Of a stretch of DNA of 64,000 nucleotides, positions 31,939 through 40,444 are shown one piece after another. The notes below the pieces were generated by a model. That model was not told where the DNA came from and ran no database searches. It was given only the letters and a program-made list of their open reading frames with translations. Position numbers and translations under genes: made by a program. How positions within the stretch are numbered: position 1 is the stretch's first letter; the number at the start of each line of letters is the position of its first letter. This stretch comes from Asparagopsis taxiformis (lineage: Eukaryota; Rhodophyta; Florideophyceae; Bonnemaisoniales; Bonnemaisoniaceae): assembly GCA_030407315.1 (NCBI GenBank), contig JALQPE010002120.1, positions 1 through 64,000 on the forward strand, given 5' to 3'.

Positions 31939-32208
31939 CCCTAGTGGACATTTAAAAGGTTTTATGGAGCACATATGGATGATTCCATTAACCTCTATGT
32001 ATGCTCCAAATACGAGGTGAATGCTCCAGACAGCATCACAATATATTCGTGAACTCCTCCACTCAGCATGGTTTTGACCCCCCAAAATTTTATTACATAA
32101 AAATAATTTTCCCGAGGGCGGATATCCTCCACTCAACATGCTTTTGACCCCCTTGTACTCTTATCCTCCTCCAAAAATACTCAAAATACATACAAATGTC
32201 CACTAGGG
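31939..32208. mobile_element. 270-bp MITE with 3-bp target duplication
   Basis: Inverted ends CCCTAGTGGACATTT (left) and the reverse complement (right, after a few internal mismatches), flanked on both sides by GAG. Inside, two copies of a CCTCCACTCA(G/A)CATG..TTTGACCCCC block occur. No coding capacity. It lies between T2 and gene C. Confidence 0.75.
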
Positions 32209-32620
32209 GAGGACTGCGGCCTGTGAACATGGTGGGAGGGACGACGTTGGGAAATGGGATTGGAGACGGTTCTGGACGCTGGCGCTCTAAGGGGAGGATT
32301 GGAGACCGTGCGTGGCGCATAAAGAAGGCGATGACCACGGCGGGACTTTCTTGTGCGAGGCATTTCCGGAAAAAAGAGTGAGGGTGGATGGACGGGAGCG
32401 GGAGGAACGCGTCGTAAGACTTGCCAAGCGGATAAAACTGAACATGGTGGTGGGGATGGAGATAAGGAATGAACGAAATGTCATGAAGGAAACGAAACGG
32501 GTGGTGATTGGGACAAGGGACGAGATGTCATGAAGGAAACGAAACGGGAGGTGATGAAGGGACGAAATGTCATGAAGAAATTGCAACAGGTATGAGGTAT
32601 GCTGTTCTGCTGCGTTCAGC
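32209..32620. other. Spacer with short tandem repeat
   Basis: No gene. From about 32475 to 32575 a unit containing ATGTCATGAAGGAAACGAAA recurs three times. The remainder is plain GA-rich sequence. Confidence 0.5.
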
Positions 32621-32681
32621 TTGGTCGAGTAATACTCAATCCGAGAATCTCCGAATACCGGATTGAGTATTGCTCGACCAA
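32621..32681. repeat. 61-bp hairpin, copy 1
   Basis: An inverted repeat with ends TTGGTCGAG..CTCGACCAA and an inner CTCAATCCG/CGGATTGAG pair. Two more copies follow at 32790 and 32908. Confidence 0.88.
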
Positions 32682-32789
32682 CTTTCGGGTATCCACTGAG
32701 GCGAAAAGTTTGTAAATAATGTCTTTAATTGTAAAATTTTATATTTGGAAACATTTATGAATTTTCGTAAATGTTGGATGCAGTGTAAA

Positions 32790-32850
32790 TTGGTCGAGCA
32801 AAACTCAATCCGGCATTGTGCAATTGTCGGATTGAGTTTTACTCGACCAA
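32790..32850. repeat. 61-bp hairpin, copy 2
   Basis: Same design as copy 1, with inner sequence GGCATTGTGCAATTGTCG. Between copies 1 and 2 lies an AT-rich spacer without features. Confidence 0.88.
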
Positions 32851-32907
32851 GTGCAGTATGATAAATGCCTGCTGACAGGCATGTGTAAGCAATTACAGTC
32901 AAGAAAC

Positions 32908-32967
32908 TTGGTCGAGCAAAACTCAATCCGGCATTGTGAAATTGTCGGATTGAGTTTTGCTCGACTA
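32908..32967. repeat. 61-bp hairpin, copy 3
   Basis: Nearly identical to copy 2. It lies about 290 bp beyond the stop of gene C. Three such hairpins downstream of a methyltransferase-SET gene parallel the hairpins around gene D, but the sequence family is different. Confidence 0.88.
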
Positions 32968-33259
32968 AGTGGAGTATGACACATCAGCTGCTGTGGAAGG
33001 GAACATCAGCTCCATGGCTGATTGTGGCTAACTGCGCAGATGGACACAATTAGCTGATTCCAGTAGTACTATAGTCCTCCCGTATTCGGGAGAGAGGGAA
33101 AGTTGAAAACGGGAAGAGGACATAGTGATGAGTAGAGAGATAGACGGTCATGTATAGGAGAAAAGGTAGAAGTATAGGTGTTATACTGAGAAGAAAGTAG
33201 TAGAACAAGAAAGTGAGAAAAGTTTAATGGGTAGAGTGCTCTATTGCACGTGGAATTGT

Positions 33260-35149
33260 CTACGAAGTCTTGTTGAAATACTCGGGACCGTAGTCAAGGA
33301 GTAGTTCCTCATTGGGTGAGATAGGTCGAGTGGCAATTATTCTAACAGTAGAGTACTTCTGGAGCATATCGACATCAATAATATCTTCATCGGGACACTC
33401 GAAATCAACATTGGGCTCACGGAAGTCAGCTTCCATGCTTTCGACGGAGCTGATCCTTTTCGGATCATTAATCATCGCACAGACGCAGAATTCGAAAGGG
33501 ATTAGGAAGATGGGAAGCTTTCGAGCCGAGGGAATGAGGCAGCTACGATCTGCGTGCTTGATTTGAAGGGCATAATCACGAAAGCGGGTTGTGCTGAAAG
33601 CAGTGGCATCGCGTCCATATGACGAGCGCTTGGAATTGTACAGATTACTGTACACGAGAGACCCGTAATAGTAGCCCACCAAGTCTCCAACCTCGAAACT
33701 ATCTCTTGAAAAAAGACCGTTGCCTGCGTTCGGAATGGAGGACGGAGCAACGTAAACTTTTTGGTACATTGCGTCCACGGCGAGGAGATAAGAAGAGTCA
33801 ACGGTGAGAAGGTTTGCCCTGACGGATTGAGCCCAGTTGTCCACTGGTGTGGACTGAAGGGCAGGGTAGTGGGAAGGGGACTTCCAAACTCCGCAGAGAA
33901 CACTGGTGAGGTGTTCAGGGATTGTCGTAGACTGGGGAAGGTGTGCACCAGGCGGGGTGTTCTTGCGAACCTCAGCACGATATTTTTGGACGTGTGCAGT
34001 TGCCAGGCCCTGAACTTCGGAGGAGGAATGAGAGGCAAAATTTCCGTCGGAGAGCTGTTCGCAGAACGCGAGCTGTAGCTTGGGAAGGGAGACGTCGTGG
34101 CAGTATTGTTGCTGCTCGCACCCGACGAAAGTGCGGTACTGACCTTCGTTCATGGTGAGGGCGGCTATACCAGTAGAGTATGTGCCCGCGAACATGTCGA
34201 CGACGACATCACCGGGCTGGGAGAAACGAGCGATAATTTCCTTGAGAAGAGCACTTGTCTTCTGCTCTGGTCGGAGAGCCATCTTGCGCTTGGCGTTGCG
34301 AGGGTCGACGACGGTGATTCGTTCTTCATGAGACAAACGGGGGATGTTGTTGATTATGTTTGTCCAAGGTTGAAAGGTGGAACAAACGTAGCCGTGTGGG
34401 GAATAGTTGACGAGTCCCCAGCCGGCGGTACCGGCGCCCAGCTTTGTGACGTGGACAACGACCTCAACCATATTCATCAGACTTGTCGTCATGCGAAGGG
34501 GTGTGGAAGAATAGTTGGTCCGATGGCGGATGCAGAAGAGCGGCTGGTTGTCCACGGAGAACATCTGAGTGTGATCCGGGTAAACCACTTCGCGCAGAGC
34601 CTCGGACCACTTGGGGAAAAGAACCGACGAGGTGAAAATGAGACCATGACCACCTGGACGGAGGATCCTGGACATCATTGCGACGCAATCTTCTATATCC
34701 CGGTCAGTGAGGATGTCGTACTGTGAGTTACGGAGACCAGCATTCCTCCTTGTGTTGTACGGCGGGTCGGTGAGAACGAGCTGGACGTTGCCTTCGAGAG
34801 GGGGGAGGGGATTGGAATCGGCAGCAGCGGCAGAGGCTGACTTGTATGCCTCTTCGAGACCGCGGAAGGAGCAATTGAAGACGCGAGCGAAATTGTCCAT
34901 TGTACTGGCAAGAGGGGGAGCGAAAGCGATGACGGGGTCATCTTCTTGGTCTTCGTCGAACGTCAAGACGTTTTCGTTGTCTCCTTGGTTGTCCTCGGCG
35001 GTTTGTGGAGCTGAAGGATCCAGACGAGTCTTCTTCGATGCGGGCTGACCGGGACGAGAAACTTCATCACCATCCTGCTGCATCGCATCAGCAGTGCGTC
35101 TGGTGACGGAGCTGCTGGGCTGAACGACATCTTCTGTGACAACATCCAT
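33260..35149 (-). CDS. Methyltransferase-SET fusion, short form (gene C)
   Basis: The frame is open from 35218. The internal Met at 35149 (629 aa) begins an acidic/Ser-rich tail typical of a true start, while the upstream 23 codons look like leader. From that Met: DPPYN at 128-132 preceded by VQLVLT, the GGHGLIFTSS strand, DMFAGT with its Phe at 320, then a SET domain opened by NAGNGLF at 474-480 and containing INDP and PNVDF, closing with NEELLLDYG. It lacks the roughly 400-residue N-terminal domain of gene B. Motif order is again beta class. The predicted functions are DNA amino-methylation and lysine methylation; neither is proven. It sits upstream of transposase T2 on the same strand and looks intact. 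Confidence 0.87.
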   Translation of the reverse strand: MDVVTEDVVQPSSSVTRRTADAMQQDGDEVSRPGQPASKKTRLDPSAPQTAEDNQGDNENVLTFDEDQEDDPVIAFAPPLASTMDNFARVFNCSFRGLEEAYKSASAAAADSNPLPPLEGNVQLVLTDPPYNTRRNAGLRNSQYDILTDRDIEDCVAMMSRILRPGGHGLIFTSSVLFPKWSEALREVVYPDHTQMFSVDNQPLFCIRHRTNYSSTPLRMTTSLMNMVEVVVHVTKLGAGTAGWGLVNYSPHGYVCSTFQPWTNIINNIPRLSHEERITVVDPRNAKRKMALRPEQKTSALLKEIIARFSQPGDVVVDMFAGTYSTGIAALTMNEGQYRTFVGCEQQQYCHDVSLPKLQLAFCEQLSDGNFASHSSSEVQGLATAHVQKYRAEVRKNTPPGAHLPQSTTIPEHLTSVLCGVWKSPSHYPALQSTPVDNWAQSVRANLLTVDSSYLLAVDAMYQKVYVAPSSIPNAGNGLFSRDSFEVGDLVGYYYGSLVYSNLYNSKRSSYGRDATAFSTTRFRDYALQIKHADRSCLIPSARKLPIFLIPFEFCVCAMINDPKRISSVESMEADFREPNVDFECPDEDIIDVDMLQKYSTVRIIATRPISPNEELLLDYGPEYFNKTS

Positions 35150-35224
35150 CACAGGATAAGCAAAAATAGAGAATATTCCATGGAAAATGCCGTATCGTAC
35201 AGTAGAACTAGTCACCATATTTTA

Positions 35225-36095
35225 GCGGAACGCCCATCCCCAACGTTTGGATAAGGCCCATCGAAAAAAATGTAAAAATCATGGGCTGAGACCAGCACGG
35301 CGATTTTGTTTTACAGTAGGCAGGAACCAAGCAGAACTATGGTGTGGCCGTGAGGTGATGGCTGAACCATGTACGAAAGGACACGTAGGGATGGAAATGA
35401 ACCACGTCCATATATGAGCAGGACGGCGGGTTGACTAGAACGGGCCAAGTCACGCAGGCACGGACTGTTGGAATGGAACCAGTACTGTATATGGGTATAG
35501 TTAGATATGGGGTGCACCGTGACTGCGATATGTGGTGGAAGGTGCAGAGCGATTCGTAGAAATAAACTATAAAATATAATGGGCACACCGTGACGGTCCG
35601 GTGTCTGAAACCAGGCGTAAGCAGCACTCGCTGAATGGACGGTGACCAAAGTATGATTATTGTATTCATTGGAATAATTCCAGAGTAGGTGACTTTTTGC
35701 TTATGGGACGTGACCAAGCTGACTTGTGGAACTGGCCAAACGATAATCTGGAAAGGGACCATTGACTGGGCATGTACGGGCCAAGGCAAAGCGCGGTTAG
35801 TTTCCAAACTACAGTACTGTGTAAAGCCCGGATATATTCTATTATAACACCTGCTCGTGACACTGGTATTATTCCACCGTGGAGCACTGTAATGGGTACG
35901 GTTCACTTCCACTGGATGTAGTGGTTGTACCGTCGGGTGGGCGTGGTCCATGTCCACTGGGTAGAGTAGTTGTACCGTCGGGTGGGCGTGGACCATGTCC
36001 ACTGGGTAGAGTGGTTGTACCGTCGAGTGGGCGTGGACCATGTCCACTGGGTAGAGTGGTTGCACCGGTGGGCGCTCTGGGTAGAAACTGAAAGG
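35225..36095. repeat. Subterminal field of the T3 element with 45-bp tandem repeat
   Basis: Opens with the ATCCCCAAC..TGGATAAG block also found at 26213. It then has many ACCAG, GGACC and CTGG words, though less regular than at 26.1-26.9 kb. From about 35925 to 36060, three copies of a 45-bp unit (GTGGTTGTACCGTCGGGTGG then CCATGTCCACTGGGTAGA) are contiguous. Open frames across the tandem copies are repeat translations. Confidence 0.7.
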
Positions 36096-36829
36096 TAGAA
36101 CGGGCGGCACATCGCACTTTTGCGGAGAAACTGCAGGACGGATAGGTCTGACTGAAACGATATCTAGGTAGAATGGAAATCGGCATAGGGAAAATGAATT
36201 AGACTAGGTTGCAGCCAGTAGCGGGTACGCAAGATTTACGATATAGTGTAGTGGATATGGAATAGGTAAATGGGCAGCTAACGCCAAATGTTTAACGACA
36301 TGAAGATCATCTGTACACTGCACTACGGAACTATGAACTATGCCACCATGGCAGATACTAAACGGCAAAACACTAGCTCTACATAAAGTAACTACAAATA
36401 CATATAGGCATGAAAAGAGAGATGAGGGGAAGCCAGAAATTTCTGTTGGCACCTGGAAGGAAAAGAATAGATGAATCAATGGTTAGTGCTAGGAATGTAA
36501 CTTCATCAACGCTAGAAGCATGGTTAGAAGCGAGAGAACATACCGTTGATAGTGGAGCCAGAGCTTGAGTAAGCGGATTGTAGAGAACCCAGAAACTTCT
36601 GCTGGCACATAGATGGAAAGAAGTGGATGACACAGTGGTTAGTGCTGGAAACGGTACGCCAAAAGCTCGATTAGAAGTGAGAAAACGTAGTAATGACAGT
36701 AGCCCTGGAGAAAGACGAAACAGAAAGTAGGAAAGGCAGAAAAGTATGTTAGCAGAAGAACAACGAAGAACCGCAGAAAAAGAGAATGGGAGGAATGGCT
36801 AAAAGACTAAATGAGCAGGAAAACCTTAT
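36096..36829. other. Downstream region of T3 element, diverged direct repeat
   Basis: No gene seen. A block of about 155 bp (AGAAA(T/C)TTCTG(T/C)TGGCAC ... GGTTAGTGCT) occurs twice, from about 36435 and 36590, with clear divergence. A GAACTATGAA-containing block near 36320 resembles one near 27325 in the T2 element. Confidence 0.5.
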
Positions 36830-36902
36830 CGTAGGATGGAGGCGGCGGGGCACAATCACATCCGTAGGGATGTGATTGCACTCCGCCGCCCCATCCTGCG
36901 TA
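36830..36902. repeat. Hairpin downstream of T3
   Basis: Long inverted repeat with GGCGGCGGGG and CCGCCGCCCC arms plus CAATCACATCC/GGATGTGATTG pairs around a short centre. The position matches the T2 hairpin at 27622-27692. Confidence 0.85.
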
Positions 36903-37059
36903 GGTGGTGTGCTCCGAGCGAAAGGTGCTGGCGATGTTGCCCGGCGTGACGCAAGGCTTAAATACTGCTGCAGAGTGAGCCCAGAGGTCGCGTATTTCAC
37001 TTGCGTAGTGAGAAAGCGCGCGCTTTTCGTACTGACAAATCAGAAACAGATCATCGATG

Positions 37060-37155
37060 ATCTATGAACACGTCATGGACACGTCATGGACTCGAGATGG
37101 ACTCGTCATGAACACGTAATGAAATAGAACACTAGGTAGTGTTCTATTTCATTAC
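37060..37155. repeat. 12-bp repeats and perfect 40-bp palindrome
   Basis: Four to five degenerate copies of ACACGTCATGGA (37065-37118) run into a perfect palindrome at 37116-37155 whose centre reads CACTAGGTAGTG, that is CACTA facing TAGTG across two bases. Confidence 0.85.
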
Positions 37156-37216
37156 AGCTGGCGTGCAGCTGCACGCTTGTGAGCGGAAACGTGTATTGCA
37201 GGCTGAGGAGCCAATG

Positions 37217-37320
37217 ATGAAAAATTAGAAAAAAAATGACTAGTTACTGCAGTAAAAAGTGATCTAGGAAGATGCATTTGGTAGATCAGTTTTTACTGCA
37301 GTAAAAGAAACCTAATTTTA
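37217..37320. repeat. Degenerate member of the CTGCAG/GATC hairpin family
   Basis: Contains TACTGCAGTAAAAAGTGATC and a reverse-complement counterpart about 60 bases later, matching the seven hairpins at 52-64 kb but with more mismatches in the outer arms. Confidence 0.75.
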
Positions 37321-37598
37321 CTTTAATTTTATTGTGGTACGTTCCGCCCTGAGGATGCTGGTTCATGCTTGAGGCAGTTCAAGGAAAGGATAAGCTCTGG
37401 AAGAAGCATGAATGGTATAGACGAGGAATTAGAGATGGTTACATAGAATAGAACATAGTGTCTCACAGGTTTTGGGACAAGGAACTTAAGTATGGCCAAT
37501 GTCAAGGTGGATGTATGTGACGGAAACGCTACAATATGAGGAAGTTTGTTTACGGGAAGTAATATGGTAGAAAAGCTTATGTACTAGACCCTAGAGTA

Positions 37599-40433
37599 TC
37601 ATGCAGTCCTTGGCGGATATCCATCTGCTCTTGCGAAAATAGAGAAGGAACCACCATCCATAAACGAAGGACCTCCATGCGTAATTCCTCCATTCGAAGT
37701 GCCTTGCTCCACAGAACATAATGAAGGGCTACAATTGTGGAGGAGACCAACCTTACGAACCCCTGAAGTGAGAGGGAGAAACCAGGAGCCGGAATCGGTG
37801 TTCGGAGCAAACATAGTGGGGGAGGACTTCTGCTTGATAACTGGAAGAACAATAGCGTGTGGTGGAGACAGGTTTTCCTGGTGAGATTCGTGTATGCAAA
37901 CGTTTCCCGGTGAAGCAATGTTTCCATCAATAGTCAGGTCAAACACGGTGGTAACAGCCCAAAAAGAAGGCGAACAGGTCTTCTGTAGAATTCTAGAAGA
38001 CGGGGAAGCTGAGTAGCAAGCTTGTACTACACAGCCAGAAGCTATTTCTTGTGGCTTTGAAAAGTCCCGAGACGCAGCAGAGGGCGAAGCTGCACAGGCA
38101 GGGTGGGCAGAACTGAGACGTGCTCCCTTGCATGGTTTTCCACGAAGCATGACTGCAACCGAATTCTGCCCACAGGAAAAATCCTGCTGTGGTAATGAAG
38201 AGGGAACTCCTGTCCACGAGTAATATGAATATGGAGAAGAGAAGAATGGTAAAGAAGACCTATTCAAATGTTCGAGAAGAGGTTCTTGACAGAGGTCATG
38301 CAGCGTACTAGCCGGGAGGTTCTCCATGGATTTACAGTGCTCCCGTCCGAATAGAACACGAAGGAGAAACCGTTTAGAACGTTGTCTCTCCAGAGATGCT
38401 GGAGTAGAATTGGAGAAACTTTTCAAAGCAAGATGGAGGCTTCCTTTCCAATAGTTTCCGAGTGCCGCTAACATAGCATCCAACTGTCTGTCAGCACCTC
38501 CGGAATGCTCTAGACCTCGTTTCATTTGTTGATGTGTTGCTTCGAATGATAGCTCAGCTACCTGGCGAGCGTGTCCGAGCAGAGGAACAGTGTGTTCAAA
38601 TGCCTCAATGAGACGGTGCAAGTTTGGCTTATTGTCAAGAATCTTCCTTGCCCGGAATCCAGCAGTCTTGTTTTCCATCTCAATGTGGTCATTATCATTC
38701 GTTACTATACCTTCTGTCTGCATCTTCCGTTTCTTCGAGACCGCTGTACTCCGCTGTCTGGTAGGAACAGTCTTGAGCAGGTCATCCACTAGAGTAGCAT
38801 ATTCTTTCGATAGCTGCTGCAGACGACGGAGACTGTTGTGCGCAGAATTCCCTGTAGCTCTCTGTACTGCCTCAGAACCGTCGATATTGTTTCGTGGTAG
38901 GAAGTATGTAGCTGCAGATATAGAGGACAGGAGACGAACAAGTTCTAGGGACAGATGGCGTTGCTCTTCAGAAGCCTGGAGTGACCTTGAACCGCTACCT
39001 TCGGATGACCTTGTAGTCTGCGATTGGAATTTCAGAGAAGACCTGAAGCAGTGTTCGGCGACGAGGAGAACTGCAAATCTGTCCGAGATTCCCATTGTAT
39101 GAGTTTCACCTGCGTTGAAGTTATATATCTTGTTCTGATTTGCGAGACCCAATACACGGAGGGCATCCACCATGAACCTGTCGGCCAGCCTTCTCACACC
39201 ATCATTAGGCAAGCTTGAAAAAGCATTGTCCAGAGCATCCTTTGCCAGTCCGTGGAGGAGATGGTCAATTCCAACAAACGTCGAACGGTATGGGTCCAGA
39301 ATAGCAGGCACGACAGGGATTCGTAGACCATCGTTTCCGAGTGGTGTCCCGGTTGGAACTAGCCCTTTGGACCTAGCTTCATGAAGTAGTCTTTCAATGA
39401 GATGCAATGGAGTGTCTGTGATATTTTGCACTGTTCTCAAACCCAGATACTTCAAGATGTTTGCAGAACTTTCCGATGACTGAACAGCAGCTGTTCGCTC
39501 GGATGTGCGAAAGTGTGTATCAGAGCTCGAATGTAAACGGGTGTCGTAGCCAAACTGCGAGTTCTTCCCATATTTCCCCCCTCTTACAAAGAAACACAAA
39601 TGGCATGGGCAGTCTGCGTTGTGCCCCATGACATCCAGCACATGAGAACAGGCAGGATAATCCGACACGAAACCAATAAAGTCCAGGAAAATTAGACATT
39701 CATTTCCGTCTGGATCGACATCACGAAACCCCGACGTACATCCTTGAATAATGTCTCTAGAGATATGTCGAAGGATATGGTTTGTACTAACACCAGGACC
39801 TGTGACACCGATAACGCGCACAGCAGAACTGTTCCGGCGACAGTCCAGCGGAAGACCCATTGGGAGCATATAGCATCCTCCAGCACTCCCTTTCTTACCA
39901 GAGGCTTCATTGAAGTCATCGCAGTATAAAAGAAATGGATAGGCGTAGTATGTGGTACCGCAGCTGAGAACCCCACGGAGATGTGTAGGATGAAAGGGGC
40001 TGGGGCTCGTGCCTGGTTTCAATAACTTGACATTATTGATTGCACGAGTTCCGCCGACAACTTTGTAATGCCCTTCAGAGTTGACGAGAAAGAGCAGTTT
40101 TTGTGATGGGCCTGGCGGTCCGGGAGAGCTGACGACAAGCCCAATGAAGAACTGTATACCACAATTTTGAGTAGGGTTGCACTCAGGACTGGGTGATAAA
40201 ACTGTCAGGTGATCACCCGGCCGAGCATATTCCCGGAACGACTCTTTCTGAAGGATGAAGGCGGACCCATATGAATGCGGGGAGACCGAAAGCCTGCTAT
40301 GAAATGCGGCACCAGAGTTAATCCACGAAGAAGATGTGAGAGCTTTGAACGACTCATGGCTGGAAGATAGTGATTCCTGTTGGAAAAGGGAACTGAGAGT
40401 AGGATCTAGAGGAGAGGCGTGCCGCCCTGATAT
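37599..40433 (-). pseudogene. Transposase T3, C-terminal part (gene split by insertion)
   Basis: Closely related to T2: it keeps CDDFNEASGKKGSAGGCY, FLDFIGFVSDYPACSHVLDV, the CPCHLC knuckle, HLLHGLAKDALDNAF, FEATHQQMKRG and the DGGSFSIF..GYPPRTA end. The frame is open rightward past 40433 without an ATG, and homology to T2 is lost at about 40433, inside the codons matching T2's STVQIS segment. The missing N-terminal part, on the same strand, is found at 51066-51992. As it stands this half has no start and is presumably dead. Confidence 0.85.
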
Positions 40434-40444
40434 ATCAACCTGCT

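Larger units (their letters stand above)
26128..35220 (-). mobile_element. Putative element with transposase T2 and methyltransferase-SET gene C
   Basis: Left edge is where the T1 right arm is cut off and the CTGG/CCAG field begins. Right edge is just before the equivalent field of the next element at about 35225. Inside are T2 (28188-31805) and gene C (33260-35149), both on the minus strand and 1.5 kb apart. The T2 downstream region shares a motif order with the T3 downstream region (CTGG field, hairpin, GCTTAAAT, GCGCGC-containing block), supporting one element family. Exact ends and a target duplication are not established. Confidence 0.5.
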
